This document shows, piece after piece, positions 50,815 to 60,253 of a stretch of 64,000 nucleotides of DNA. Position 1 is the first letter of the stretch; every line of letters begins with the position of its first letter. Source of the stretch: Candidatus Chromulinivoraceae bacterium (GTDB taxonomy: Bacteria; Patescibacteriota; Saccharimonadia; Saccharimonadales; Saccharimonadaceae); the NCBI GenBank assembly GCA_035478595.1, contig DATIJL010000018.1, positions 1 to 64,000 of the forward strand. Direction: 5' to 3'. The notes beneath the pieces are model-generated. The model ran no database searches and was not told the origin of the DNA. It worked only from the letters and a program-made list of their open reading frames with translations. Position numbers and translations under genes: made by a program.

Positions 50815-52518
50815 CTAGGCTACTTCCATCGATTGCGCACGAATATGCCGTGGCAGCAGGAAGCTCATGCCAAAGGTAATTGCAACCAATGCGACCTCGT
50901 AGATAGCGGCGGCTTTGAAGGCATTGATGAAGTTATCAGTATTTGCCTTTTTAGCAGCGTCGCCTAACGTGGTAGCGATCGCGGCACTGGCCGGAGTTTG
51001 TGGACCGGCTTGAAGCTGCTTACAGCTATCTGGGGTAGCTGTGGCGTCTTTTTCATTGATTCGATCGTTAAAGCATGTGCGCATATCTTTTACAATTGTG
51101 TCTTGTGCCTGAGTTGGCACGTGGGCTTTTGAAAGCTCTGTGCGGATGTTGGGCTCTACAGAAGTAAAGCTTGCATCAGCGTGAGTAGTCAATTGGCCAA
51201 AGAAGATTACACCAATCATAGCAACACCAATCGCGCCACCAAGCTGCTGTACGGCGTTCATAACGCCCGAGGCGGAACCAGCGTGCTTAGGGTCGACATC
51301 AGCAAGAACCACTGAGAAGATTGGTGACATCACAAGACCCATGCCAAGACCAGTAACGAGTAGGCCAGGGATAAACTCCCAAGGAGTCATATCAAGACCG
51401 TTATGCTTTACAAACAAGTAGGTAATAATCAAACCCGCTGCCATAACGACTGCTCCAAGACTCATGGCGTAACGGCCGAGTTTTGGAATGAGCTTTTGAC
51501 CGAATAAGCCAATTGCTAGTGAAATACCAATTGCTGTCGGTATGCCAGTAAGTGCAGCCTTGATAACCTCGTATCCAAGACCGATCTGAATAAGCAATGT
51601 AAAGGGTAGGAAGAAGCCAATCATAGCACCCTGGAAAACAATATTGATTCCAAGACCGGTAATAAACGTTTTAACTTTAAAGAGAGCAGTAGGGATGAGC
51701 GGAGAACCGTCAATGCGTTCCTTGCGCTTTTGCCATAGGGCAAAGACACCGAATACTGGGAGAGATGCCGCCATCATACCGAAGGTCCACGCAGGCCAAC
51801 CAAGGTCGCGACCTTCGATGAGTGGGAATACGATCATGAACAAGGCGAGCATTACAATAAACGTACCCCAAATATCCAATTTGAGCGGGTGAGGTGATTT
51901 ACCGTTAGGTAGGTACTTAGCACCGGCAATAATAGCGAACAAGCCAACCGGAATGTTAATCAGGAAAATTGGACGCCAATCGAGGCCAGCAATATTGGCG
52001 TGAATTAGCAGACCACCAACGACAGGACCTAAAGATGCGGCAACGCCGGCAAGTGCACCAAAGAGACCCATAACGCCACCGCGTTCATGCGGTTTAAACA
52101 TCACCTGCATGAGTGACATAACCTGCGGCACCATAAGCGCGGCCATACCGCCCTGTATCAGTCGGGCTCCAACGAGCACTTCTGTGTTCCAGGCCATACC
52201 GCTTAGCAATGAAGCGAGGGTAAACCCGGCCACACCAGTAATGAACAGTTTTTTATAACCGAATACGTCACCCATGCGCCCGCCTGTAATAAGAAGAACG
52301 GCGAATGATAATGAGTAGCCGGCGATGAGCCATTGGATTGAAGCATAGCTTGCTCCAAGGTTACTTTGAATTGATGGGATGGCAATGTTGACAATAGTGT
52401 TGTCGAGAAGGTCCATCACAAATGCGAGGGCGACAATAATCAGTGCAATAGTTCGTTGCCTGCTGGTGAACTTACTCGCATGATGCTGCGCCGAATCGGT
52501 GGGATGTTCGGTTGACAT
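50815..52518 (-). CDS. MFS drug exporter, DHA2 (EmrB/QacA) family
   Basis: A 567-residue membrane protein with about 14 spans. FVMDLLDNTIVNIAIPSIQSN is the DHA2 family's TM1 motif, written here as LLDNTIVNIAIPSIQ. GGRMGDVFGYKKLF (loop 2-3), GARLIQGGMAALMVPQ and FGALAGVAASLGPVVGGLL (antiporter motif C) follow. A 110-residue loop precedes the last helix. These proteins expel drugs or other organic molecules using protons. A divergent MarR-type gene 83 bases away is its likely repressor. Confidence 0.92.
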   Translation of the reverse strand: MSTEHPTDSAQHHASKFTSRQRTIALIIVALAFVMDLLDNTIVNIAIPSIQSNLGASYASIQWLIAGYSLSFAVLLITGGRMGDVFGYKKLFITGVAGFTLASLLSGMAWNTEVLVGARLIQGGMAALMVPQVMSLMQVMFKPHERGGVMGLFGALAGVAASLGPVVGGLLIHANIAGLDWRPIFLINIPVGLFAIIAGAKYLPNGKSPHPLKLDIWGTFIVMLALFMIVFPLIEGRDLGWPAWTFGMMAASLPVFGVFALWQKRKERIDGSPLIPTALFKVKTFITGLGINIVFQGAMIGFFLPFTLLIQIGLGYEVIKAALTGIPTAIGISLAIGLFGQKLIPKLGRYAMSLGAVVMAAGLIITYLFVKHNGLDMTPWEFIPGLLVTGLGMGLVMSPIFSVVLADVDPKHAGSASGVMNAVQQLGGAIGVAMIGVIFFGQLTTHADASFTSVEPNIRTELSKAHVPTQAQDTIVKDMRTCFNDRINEKDATATPDSCKQLQAGPQTPASAAIATTLGDAAKKANTDNFINAFKAAAIYEVALVAITFGMSFLLPRHIRAQSMEVA

Positions 52519-52556
52519 ATGTTATTTTCCTATCTATAGTATAAAATAGTTTAGTT

Positions 52557-52582
52557 TATAATTATCTTAGATTGTAAGATAA
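52557..52582 (+). promoter_or_regulatory. MarR operator overlapping the divergent promoter
   Basis: TTATCTTA (52562-52569) and TAAGATAA (52575-52582) form a perfect 8-bp palindrome with a 5-base centre. It begins at the last base of the TATAAT at 52557-52562. Binding there would block transcription of marR and probably of the exporter. Confidence 0.7.
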
Positions 52583-52601
52583 ATCGAAAGCTGCGTCAAC
52601 C

Positions 52602-53066
52602 ATGAAATCTAAAAAAGACCTTATAGAGGAACTGAACCAATCAATGCAACGCTCTGGCACGCTGACTGTTCTCCATACCAATGCTGTTGCAGACAAAATT
52701 GGTCTCAGCGCGACAGAATTTGAATCGATGGACATCATCAGCCGACATCAGCCAATGAGTGCGGGTAACCTGGCACGCTACTGTGGCCTGACGACGGGTG
52801 CTATTACGGGTATCGTAGATCGGCTTGAACGAGCAGGTCTAGTACGCCGTACTCGTGACCCTCATGACCGTCGCCGTGTGTTTTTAATGCCAATCGAAGA
52901 CGAAGAAAAAAGTCAGAAAGTTCGTGATCTCTATTGTCCGATGGGTCAAGCGTTTGAACGGACTATGCAAAAATGTACACCCGAACAGATTGAGTTTTTA
53001 ATTGATATTCACGAACAAATGAACGACAAAGTCGAAAAGATTATTGTAGATCTTCGTAAAAAATAA
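52602..53066 (+). CDS. MarR-family transcriptional regulator
   Basis: A 154-residue winged-helix dimer. A helical N-terminus precedes HQPMSAGNLARYCGLTTGAIT (DNA-recognition helix-turn-helix) and the wing GLVRRTRDPHDRRRVFLMP, where the DxRRR pattern typical of MarR is present. The C-terminal helices form the dimer interface. It is probably an autoregulated repressor of the divergent DHA2 exporter that responds to a small aromatic or drug-like ligand. Confidence 0.93.
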   Translation: MKSKKDLIEELNQSMQRSGTLTVLHTNAVADKIGLSATEFESMDIISRHQPMSAGNLARYCGLTTGAITGIVDRLERAGLVRRTRDPHDRRRVFLMPIEDEEKSQKVRDLYCPMGQAFERTMQKCTPEQIEFLIDIHEQMNDKVEKIIVDLRKK

Positions 53067-53067
53067 C

Positions 53068-53319
53068 CTAGGCGTCGCGTCGTTCAACAATAATTGTACA
53101 TTTTGTAACGAGTGCGGCAATTGCGCCAACGGCAGCAAGTACGGGAGCGAGGAGAGCACCTACAACGCCAAATGTGAGAGGAAACTCTACAAGCACTTTA
53201 CCAGCATCGTCCTTAATGATAATGCGGCGGATGTTACCTTCGTTAATAAGTGATTTAACTTTGGCTAGCAGCTCTTCGCCGTTAACTGTAAATTCTTCGG
53301 TGGTTTTCTTTTCTGTCAT
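53068..53319 (-). CDS. DUF4342-family small protein
   Basis: An 83-residue protein. TEEFTVNGEELLAKVKSLINEG and IRRIIIKDDAGKVLVEFPL precede one hydrophobic segment (about residues 48-70). This matches DUF4342, a family with no known function often placed near transcription regulators. It ends one base from the convergent marR stop. It may be cotranscribed with the GbsR-ABC operon upstream, from which it is separated by 15 bases. Confidence 0.8.
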   Translation of the reverse strand: MTEKKTTEEFTVNGEELLAKVKSLINEGNIRRIIIKDDAGKVLVEFPLTFGVVGALLAPVLAAVGAIAALVTKCTIIVERRDA

Positions 53320-53334
53320 AGTTTCAGTATATGC

Positions 53335-53763
53335 CTATTTAAAGCGCTCGGCAAAGTTTGCAAACTCACGGCTAAAGAGGGTATACATTTCGTGCATAGA
53401 TTGGAGCCGTGGGTCGTTCGGAAGTAGTTCGAGGCCCTCTTTGGCGATTGCGACACCTTCATCCATAGCTTTGAATTTTCTTACTGTAGCCTTGCGCCAA
53501 CCGTCTGGGTCTAATTGGTAATAAAAGTGACGATCGCCTGGTCTTTTAAATCGTTCAACCAATCCGATACTTCTCAGTAGGGTTAGTGCCTCACTGATAG
53601 CGCCTGCAGACAGGCTTATAGTATCGCGAATATCTTCGACGGTTTGCTGCGCAGGTTGACATACGGTTAAGTAGGCGAGCATGCGCGACACGCTTGGCGG
53701 CATGCCAGCAGTGATGCCAAACGTTTCCATCTTTGAAATAAATTGATCAAACTCAGGCTGCAT
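53335..53763 (-). CDS. GbsR/MarR-like transcriptional regulator
   Basis: A 142-residue winged-helix protein. FISKMETFGITAGMPPSVSRM opens it, followed by a helix-turn-helix (VEDIRDTISLSAGAISEALTLL) and wing (GLVERFKRPGDRHFYYQL). GbsR-type regulators with this start often control ABC transporters. The gene shares one base with the permease upstream, so it is the third gene of an ATPase-permease-regulator operon and probably controls its own operon. Confidence 0.88.
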   Translation of the reverse strand: MQPEFDQFISKMETFGITAGMPPSVSRMLAYLTVCQPAQQTVEDIRDTISLSAGAISEALTLLRSIGLVERFKRPGDRHFYYQLDPDGWRKATVRKFKAMDEGVAIAKEGLELLPNDPRLQSMHEMYTLFSREFANFAERFK

Positions 53764-55400
53764 TATTCGCTGATAATATCACGTTTTGTAAAGATGATAA
53801 TACCAGCAGCCATCAGAGTAACGCCAACAGCAGCTAGCCAAGCGAACGTTTTCCAGTCCGGTGCAATAGTTGGAGAAATAGAAATGTAGTGAAATAGTGA
53901 GCTATTCGTAACAAAATCGTTTAATTTTACGACTGATCCGATCATATCGATCAAGAACGACCAAATAATAACAGCGTACATCCCAATAGTCGTAAACCGT
54001 GGCGCAAGTCCATACAGTAACGTACCAAACCCGATAGTTAGGAGAACTGTTCCGGTTAGTGCTATGCCAATAGCAAGGAGTGTACCAAGTTCGACCGAAA
54101 GATGTTGCGCGCTTGCCATGGCCCACGTCGCCGTCATCGCTAGCAGGGAAATGACGACCGTTGCACTGAGAACGAGCGTGAGGCGACCGATAAGCCAGCT
54201 ACTTCGTCGAACGGGTTGTACTAGTATGTTATCGAGAACATTTTTAGCTTCACTATTACGAACAGAGCCCATGCTGGATGTTGCCATTAAAAGCAAAATA
54301 ACGACAAGGAAGATGAAGCCGGCGCCAATAAAGGCGAGAGCTATATTATCTGATCCGCCTAGCTGTGCAACTACTCGTTTGAGTGATGGTGAATCGCTCA
54401 CGGCGCTGGCAGCAATGCTTGATATCTGCGCCATGAGTGCACTGAGAAATAACGCCCCAATGCCCCAACTTATAAAACTAATGCTGTTTTGACGAAGCGC
54501 CAATGCAAATGGAGAACTGAGTAGTTGATAGTGGGGTTTTGCGGTGGTTGATTCCTTAAGTGTGCCTTCGCCAAGGTCGCGTCTTGTAATAAGGTATGCA
54601 CCAAACGGTACAAGAATAACTGAAATGATAAGAAATGGAAGCAGCCATACAAGGTGAGGATCGGTCGTTGGCTTCATAACCTCCAGCCAACCAAATGGTG
54701 TGTAGTTTTTAAGCCAAGACAGGTCAGGGATGGTATTACCGAGCGTACGAAGAACAAAAAAGAATAGAAGCGGAACAAGGCCATATACCAATGCGCGACG
54801 CCGAGTAACCGATAGCTGACTGACCAAAAAACCAAGTGTCGCGAACATAACGGCTGGTGCGAAAACAGCTAGGCTTAAAAGTAACCCGGCAGTGCCTGGC
54901 GCATCGACGCCATGTAGGAGTCCGGTGCTAGTCATGGCAATGGCCGCTATGGCGAACGCAAGAGTGAGTGTGGCCATGAAACCTGTAAATACCTGGAGCG
55001 AGGCGCCTTTTGACGTTGTTCCGCCCGCCGCAATAAGCTCCCAACGACCATCTTCTTCTTGACCACGTAGTAAGCGCGTAACAGTCATAAGGCTCCAAAT
55101 ACTCGCAATCATGGCGAGAAACATGCCACTTCGGTATGCCATGTAGCCGGCAGGCGAGGGCAGATCGCTCGGGTCACCGTAAATGATGCCAAGCGCTGGC
55201 GCAGCTTCGAGGGTTATTTTAAATTGTGCGCGTGAGATGGGATCGGGATAGCTGGTAGTGTAGGCGTATTCTTGCAACCCGCCCATAAACCCGGCGAGAA
55301 TTCCTACGATAAGCGCGCCCTTCAACGCCTGTTTAAAGCCGAACCGGCGCAAGGCATTCGCTGGCGAAAGGCGCTTACTTTTCATTGTTGCCCCCATCAT
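53763..55400 (-). CDS. ABC-2 type permease of an antibiotic-export family
   Basis: A 545-residue membrane protein with about 12 hydrophobic spans arranged in two six-span halves. GQEEDGRWELIAAGGTTSKGA and SEAKNVLDNILVQPVRRSSWL are coupling-loop regions at equal positions in each half. The layout resembles the large permeases of actinobacterial polyketide-antibiotic exporters. It pairs with the ATPase just upstream, overlapping its 3' end by 26 bases. ATG 55385 is a possible later start. Confidence 0.88.
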   Translation of the reverse strand: MMGATMKSKRLSPANALRRFGFKQALKGALIVGILAGFMGGLQEYAYTTSYPDPISRAQFKITLEAAPALGIIYGDPSDLPSPAGYMAYRSGMFLAMIASIWSLMTVTRLLRGQEEDGRWELIAAGGTTSKGASLQVFTGFMATLTLAFAIAAIAMTSTGLLHGVDAPGTAGLLLSLAVFAPAVMFATLGFLVSQLSVTRRRALVYGLVPLLFFFVLRTLGNTIPDLSWLKNYTPFGWLEVMKPTTDPHLVWLLPFLIISVILVPFGAYLITRRDLGEGTLKESTTAKPHYQLLSSPFALALRQNSISFISWGIGALFLSALMAQISSIAASAVSDSPSLKRVVAQLGGSDNIALAFIGAGFIFLVVILLLMATSSMGSVRNSEAKNVLDNILVQPVRRSSWLIGRLTLVLSATVVISLLAMTATWAMASAQHLSVELGTLLAIGIALTGTVLLTIGFGTLLYGLAPRFTTIGMYAVIIWSFLIDMIGSVVKLNDFVTNSSLFHYISISPTIAPDWKTFAWLAAVGVTLMAAGIIIFTKRDIISE

Positions 55401-56268
55401 AGATGGCCAGAAACAGCTCTTCGAGTGATGGTTTACGACTTAAAAAGCTAAGAGGCTCCGCCTTGGCGGCCGCGACTAGTAAATCGTCGATTGAGCCGTT
55501 GACACTGCACTGTACATGTTTATTGTTAACGAGTACATTGCTTACATTTTTAACGTGTGAGAAATCGGGTGGAGTAGCTGCAAAGGTCATATCGACCGTA
55601 ATCGCCGAAAGATGACGAAGCTGGTCGAGTGTACCGAGTTCGACTAGCTCGCCATCACGCAAAACGGCCACGCGGTCGCAGAGCTCTTCGACTTCTTCAA
55701 GCATATGTGAAGACAGAAAAACGGTTTGGCCTTCTTTTTTTGCCTTTAATACCTCGTCACGGAATACCTTTGCCATGACTGGGTCGAGACCGCTTGTTGG
55801 CTCATCAAAAATAAGCAGATCAGCCTTTGATGCGAGAGCGGCAATTAAGGCGATCTTCTGGCGGTTTCCTTTAGAGTAGCTGCGGATTTTCTTATTAGGG
55901 TCGAACTTGAACTTTTCAATCAGTTCAAGTTGGTAATCGTCATTCGAGCTGCCATGTATGTTTGCAAGAAATCTCAATGCTTCGGCACCCGTCATATTTG
56001 GCCAAAAGCTGGTTTCACCTGGTACGTAGGCAATCATGTGGTGTAGTTTTGCGGCATCATGTGTTGCGTCTCTATCAAAAACCTTGACTGATCCTTCAGA
56101 GGGTTTTATAAGGCCGAGTAGAAGGCGAATAGTGGTTGTTTTACCGGCGCCGTTCGGGCCAAGGTAGCCTAAGATTTCACCTTTTTTTACCTCTAAATCG
56201 AGTCGGTTAAGGGCGGTAAAATCGCCGTAACGTTTTGTAAGCCCCGCTGCTTTAATAATCGTCGTCAT
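55375..56268 (-). CDS. ABC transporter ATP-binding protein
   Basis: A 297-residue ATPase. Walker A YLGPNGAGKTTTIRLLLG, a Q-loop near VPGETSFWPNMTGAEA, signature YSKGNRQKIALIAALAS (SKGN variant), Walker B LLIFDEPTSGLDPVM, H-loop FLSSHMLEEVEEL. The C-terminal 90 residues are an accessory domain. ATG 56268 has GGAG about eight bases upstream; an ATG 18 codons earlier overlaps the opposite uvrC promoter region. It energises the following permease. Confidence 0.93.
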   Translation of the reverse strand: MTTIIKAAGLTKRYGDFTALNRLDLEVKKGEILGYLGPNGAGKTTTIRLLLGLIKPSEGSVKVFDRDATHDAAKLHHMIAYVPGETSFWPNMTGAEALRFLANIHGSSNDDYQLELIEKFKFDPNKKIRSYSKGNRQKIALIAALASKADLLIFDEPTSGLDPVMAKVFRDEVLKAKKEGQTVFLSSHMLEEVEELCDRVAVLRDGELVELGTLDQLRHLSAITVDMTFAATPPDFSHVKNVSNVLVNNKHVQCSVNGSIDDLLVAAAKAEPLSFLSRKPSLEELFLAIYDGGNNEK

Positions 56269-56353
56269 GGTATCTCCGCTTATGCTTTGTTTCATTGTTT
56301 CACTTTTTTCTGAAACTTTCAACAGGCATCTTCATCATAATTTTGGAAGGCTG

Positions 56354-56359
56354 TATACT
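56354..56359 (+). promoter_or_regulatory. -10 box of uvrC
   Basis: TATACT ends seven bases before GTG 56367. An earlier GTG at 56361 is only one base away from the box, so 56367 is favoured. Confidence 0.55.
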
Positions 56360-56366
56360 AGTGAAA

Positions 56367-57920
56367 GTGAATAAACAATTAGAAGCTAAGCTAAAAACCC
56401 TACCTCGCAGTCCTGGCGTATATTTTCATAAGTCAAAAACAGGCGAGATTATTTATGTAGGCAAAGCGGCGGTGCTAAAAAACCGCGTACGGCAATATTT
56501 TCAGTCGCAGCGAGATATGGATATTAAAACACGAGCACTTGTCGCCGAGATTGAAGATACTGATTGGATAGAAACCGAGAGCGAGATCGACGCACTCTTT
56601 TTAGAAAGTGAGATGGTCAAACGATACATGCCGCGGTTTAATATCTTGCTGCGTGATGATAAATCGCAAATGTTTGTGCGGATCGATATGAAAAACGAAT
56701 GGCCGTTCGTTAGCTTCACGCGCAATCCAGCAGATGACGGGGCAGAATATTTTGGGCCGTATTATAACGGATTCGCAGTTAAGAAAGCGTTACGGTATTT
56801 ACGCAAGGTTTTTCCATATTACACTAAGCCACCTCGTCTAGGTGAGCGACCCGATCTTGATGCGCATATTGGATTAAGTCCACGGCCTGGCATATCGAGT
56901 AATGAGTATAAAATAACTCTACGTAAACTTATTAAGTACATGGAAGGCGGACGTAAGGCACTCGCTAAAGAAATAGAGCGTGACATGAAGACCGCAGCGT
57001 TGCTACATGATTTTGAAGCAGCTGCACAGCTTCGCAATAAGTTGCAAGATCTTGGGGAGCTGCAGCGTCGGATTATGTTCGGCGACAAAGAGTTTTTGGA
57101 TATTAGTAAAGACAGGGCCCTTAGCGATCTGCGTGATCTTTTTAGTCTTTCTAAAGTACCAGCTCGAATTGAGGGCTATGATATTTCGCACATGAGCGGC
57201 ACGAACGTGGTGGCGAGTATGGTAGTGTTCACGAATGGTGTGAGCGATCGGGCGAACTATCGTAAGTTTAAAACACGCATCGAACATAATGATGATTATT
57301 TCAATATGAATGAAACACTTCAGCGAAGATTAAGTGAAAAAAACCTGAAGGCATGGGGTAAGCCGGATCTTATCTTAATTGACGGTGGTAAGGGCCAGCT
57401 TGATGCTGCGATAAAAGCAGCCGAAGAGCGAGACATAACTATTCCTATGATTAGTATAGCCAAGCGTGAGGAAGAGGTAATAATTCATAAAACCCGTTCC
57501 AATATTAAAACGGAAAAACTAATGGAGCTTTTGCGTGACCCTATCCCGGGCGTGGTGGTCGTCGACTCTGGCCAGTATTTAATCGTTAATCTTCATGCAG
57601 GACAGGTGAACGCTTCATCGCATTCACGCAATCTCCGCGGGGCGCCTGTCGTCTCGACCTACTCCGACGTCACCAAACTGTTTCAGCGAATACGTGACGA
57701 ATCTCATCGTTTTGCGGTTAGCTACCACACCGTGTTAAAACGCGCTAAGCAAACAGCCAGTAGTTTGGAGGATATTCCAGGGGTGGGCCCGGCAACGCGT
57801 CGTAAACTTATCCGAACGTTTGGAAGTCTTCGAGGTGTGCAAAAGGCTACACCTGAGCAAATTGCTGACGCTATAGGTGTGACTAAAGCACAGCTTTTAA
57901 AACGCTATTTGTCTGACTAA
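56367..57920 (+). CDS. uvrC: Excinuclease ABC subunit C
   Basis: A 518-residue endonuclease that makes both incisions in excision repair. The GIY-YIG nuclease domain (SPGVYFHKSKTGEIIYVGKA) is at residues about 14-95. The UvrB-binding UVR motif (LLHDFEAAAQLRNKLQDL) is near 200. The RNase H-like domain has IEGYDISHMSGTNVVASMVVF and LILIDGGKGQLDAA. The C-terminal helix-hairpin-helix pair (DIPGVGPATRRKLIRTFGSL) is complete. It is shorter than E. coli UvrC (about 610) mainly in the linkers. Confidence 0.96.
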   Translation: MNKQLEAKLKTLPRSPGVYFHKSKTGEIIYVGKAAVLKNRVRQYFQSQRDMDIKTRALVAEIEDTDWIETESEIDALFLESEMVKRYMPRFNILLRDDKSQMFVRIDMKNEWPFVSFTRNPADDGAEYFGPYYNGFAVKKALRYLRKVFPYYTKPPRLGERPDLDAHIGLSPRPGISSNEYKITLRKLIKYMEGGRKALAKEIERDMKTAALLHDFEAAAQLRNKLQDLGELQRRIMFGDKEFLDISKDRALSDLRDLFSLSKVPARIEGYDISHMSGTNVVASMVVFTNGVSDRANYRKFKTRIEHNDDYFNMNETLQRRLSEKNLKAWGKPDLILIDGGKGQLDAAIKAAEERDITIPMISIAKREEEVIIHKTRSNIKTEKLMELLRDPIPGVVVVDSGQYLIVNLHAGQVNASSHSRNLRGAPVVSTYSDVTKLFQRIRDESHRFAVSYHTVLKRAKQTASSLEDIPGVGPATRRKLIRTFGSLRGVQKATPEQIADAIGVTKAQLLKRYLSD

Positions 57921-57960
57921 CAATGCTTATGCTATAGTCGTGGTAACGAAGGGTATCACG

Positions 57961-58575
57961 ATGGGCATAAGAGAAATATTGCGACGGCGAGAAAATGGTT
58001 TTACGATTGTAGAGCTTCTTATTGTGGTTGTCGTTATTATTATTTTAGCGAGCGTCGTCCTTGTTACGTATCCCGGTTATGTTAGATCGACGCGTGATAA
58101 TACTCGTAAGAGTGATTTGCAACAGATTTCCTCGGCTCTCACAGCGTACGCTATTAAAAACAATAACTATGTAGACTCTACTAGTACGGATGGCAGCGGA
58201 AACCACTGTGGATATACGGGTCTAGGTAATGGGTGGTTCAACCAGGGGCCTGACGCATATTTTCCAGCTACTATTGCCACGTGTCTTAAGAATTCGGGTG
58301 TTCTGAGTAATATCATTGTGGATCCCTCGGGCTGCGTAACGAGCTCCGGAGGGGCCTGTTCTACCGCAGATGGTAGCACGACGGCGTATATGAAAGCTAC
58401 CTGCACAATTAATGGCGCCCCAGTTACGTACGTGTTTGCTCACTTAGAGACTCAATCTCGACGCGACAGTACGATCGATGCGCTTTGTGATGCCGGATCA
58501 GTTGCCGGGTTTACGTCGAGTTCCCAAAAATGGGGTAGTACGTACGGCATGAATTATTACGTCACTGTAAAATAG
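57961..58575 (+). CDS. Type IV pilin-like protein (second)
   Basis: A 204-residue prepilin. The basic leader (MGIREILRRRENG) is followed by FTIVELLIVVVVIIILASVV: cleavage after Gly, Glu at +5, then the polymerisation helix. The outer domain has an EPD-like region with several Cys (GNHCGYTGLG; ATCLKNSG; SGCVTSSGGAC). The start is ATG 57961 with GAAGGG seven bases upstream; TATAGT at 57933-57938 is its -10 box. With the pilin at 25566, two pilin-like genes are present, but no pilus motor genes lie in this window. Confidence 0.88.
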   Translation: MGIREILRRRENGFTIVELLIVVVVIIILASVVLVTYPGYVRSTRDNTRKSDLQQISSALTAYAIKNNNYVDSTSTDGSGNHCGYTGLGNGWFNQGPDAYFPATIATCLKNSGVLSNIIVDPSGCVTSSGGACSTADGSTTAYMKATCTINGAPVTYVFAHLETQSRRDSTIDALCDAGSVAGFTSSSQKWGSTYGMNYYVTVK

Positions 58576-58626
58576 CCTCTTCCCGGATGGTGCAATTTTT
58601 ACCATAAGAGGTGTATCATAAAAAAG

Positions 58627-59832
58627 ATGGATGAATTCTTTACTGCCAACCGCGACCGATTGATAACAAAACTTAAAGGTGGATTGATTGTTCTCTCGGC
58701 ATATACCGGTATGCAACGCGGCAATGATATGCCGTTTGCATTCGAGCAAGAAGCTAATTTTTGGTGGCTAACTGGTATTGAGCAGCCAGACTGGTGGCTT
58801 ATTGTAGACGGTACGCGACGAAAAAGCTGGCTTGTGGCTCCAAAGCTGAGCAAATCTCATCAAATATTTGATGGTAGTCTGTCTCTGGAAGATGCAAAGA
58901 AAACGAGTGGAGTGGACGAGGTTATTATGGTGGACGATGCCAAGAGCATGCTCCGTGATCTTGCGAAAAAACATAGCGTTGTATATAGCCTCGGCGAACA
59001 GCCGTACGCTGAATATCTCGATTTCTCTTTAAACCCTGCTGGTCACAAAATGTACGAGATGCTAGATCGGACGTTTAATTCTGTGCAGGATTGCCGTAAA
59101 GAACTTGCAAAACTGCGCGCTATTAAGCAGCCGATTGAGATTACTCGCATGAAAAAAGTCATTGGCCTTACGGTAGATGCCTTTGAGCTCGTCAAGGAAA
59201 CCCTGAGCGACGTGTCACACGAATACGAGTTAGAGGCGGAATTTTCTTATTTTTTCCGTAAGAAAGGGGGTGAGGGTCATGCGTATGATCCTATTGTTGC
59301 GTGTGGCGGCAATGCCTGTACGTTGCATTACGATGCTAACAAGGCAAAGATCAAAAAGCGCGAATTACTCCTTATGGACGTTGGTGCAAGATTGGATGGT
59401 TATTCGGCAGATATAACACGTACATACGCAACTAGCGACCCTACGAAACGGCAGGTCGAGGTGCACGCAGCTGTTCAGTCGGCGCAAAAAGAAATCATAC
59501 GGCTACTTGGTCCTGATGTTTCGGTTGAGCAGTATCAACGGGATGTCGATCGCATCATGACCGACGCGCTGTTGTCCCTAGGGCTTATGAAAGATAAAAG
59601 CGATGATAAGGCATTTCACCGTTACTTTCCGCATGCAGTTAGTCACGGTCTAGGCATCGATGTTCATGAGGCGCTTGGTGCGCCGCGTTTATTCGAGTCC
59701 GGCATGCTTCTAACAGTTGAACCTGGAATTTATATTCCTGAAGAAAACATTGGCGTTCGTATAGAGGATGATATTCTTGTGACCGAAAAAGGTCGGACTA
59801 ACCTCAGTGCTCGTCTCTCGACAGATTTGTAA
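58627..59832 (+). CDS. pepP: Xaa-Pro aminopeptidase (PepP/M24)
   Basis: A 401-residue metallopeptidase removing N-terminal residues before proline. The N-terminal domain (FEQEANFWWLTGIEQPD) precedes the pita-bread domain with metal ligands LLMDVGARLDGYSADITRTY, HAVSHGLGIDVHE, LLTVEPGIYI and GVRIEDDIL. The start is six bases after TATCAT at 58615-58620. It would help peptide use. Not in an obvious operon with the pilin, 51 bases upstream. Confidence 0.94.
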   Translation: MDEFFTANRDRLITKLKGGLIVLSAYTGMQRGNDMPFAFEQEANFWWLTGIEQPDWWLIVDGTRRKSWLVAPKLSKSHQIFDGSLSLEDAKKTSGVDEVIMVDDAKSMLRDLAKKHSVVYSLGEQPYAEYLDFSLNPAGHKMYEMLDRTFNSVQDCRKELAKLRAIKQPIEITRMKKVIGLTVDAFELVKETLSDVSHEYELEAEFSYFFRKKGGEGHAYDPIVACGGNACTLHYDANKAKIKKRELLLMDVGARLDGYSADITRTYATSDPTKRQVEVHAAVQSAQKEIIRLLGPDVSVEQYQRDVDRIMTDALLSLGLMKDKSDDKAFHRYFPHAVSHGLGIDVHEALGAPRLFESGMLLTVEPGIYIPEENIGVRIEDDILVTEKGRTNLSARLSTDL

Positions 59833-59857
59833 AGTATCGCTATAGTAGAGGTAGCTT

Positions 59858-60253
59858 ATGAAGAAACAATTTTTTGTGTTTGTGCTACGTTGGATTCTCA
59901 ATTCGATGGGTCTATGGGTAGCAGTACGGATTTTTGGAACAGGGTATAACAACACCGAATTCACTACGGGCGTATCGGTATTCTTGTTTGCGGGACTTAT
60001 ATTCTCGCTGGTAAATACAATTTTACGCCCAGTTGTCATCATTCTGTCATTACCGGCGATTCTGGTAACACTAGGGCTGTTTACGATTATTGTAAATGGC
60101 TTTATGGTATATATCTCCCTTAAGCTTGCACCAGGTCTCCAAATGACATTTTGGAACTCAGTCCTTACGGGAATTGTCCTAAGTTTGGTAAACTATATAG
60201 TAAGTAGCGCACTCGAGCTTCAGTATGCGCGCCACCGAGAGGAAAGAATATGA
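59858..60253 (+). CDS. Phage-holin-4-2-like (YvlD/DUF360) membrane protein
   Basis: A 131-residue four-span protein. FVLRWILNSMGLWVAVRIF, AGLIFSLVNTILRPVVIILSLP, LVTLGLFTIIVNGFMVYI and FWNSVLTGIVLSLVNYIV match the Mycobacterial-4TM/phage-holin-4-2 family. The family name does not imply a phage; chromosomal members are common with no settled role. It overlaps secG by four bases (ATGA). Confidence 0.88.
   Translation: MKKQFFVFVLRWILNSMGLWVAVRIFGTGYNNTEFTTGVSVFLFAGLIFSLVNTILRPVVIILSLPAILVTLGLFTIIVNGFMVYISLKLAPGLQMTFWNSVLTGIVLSLVNYIVSSALELQYARHREERI

Noticed and set aside
59858-60253. Prophage signal from the holin-like gene
   Set aside because: This holin family is widespread on chromosomes, the gene is coupled to secG, and no other phage gene is near.
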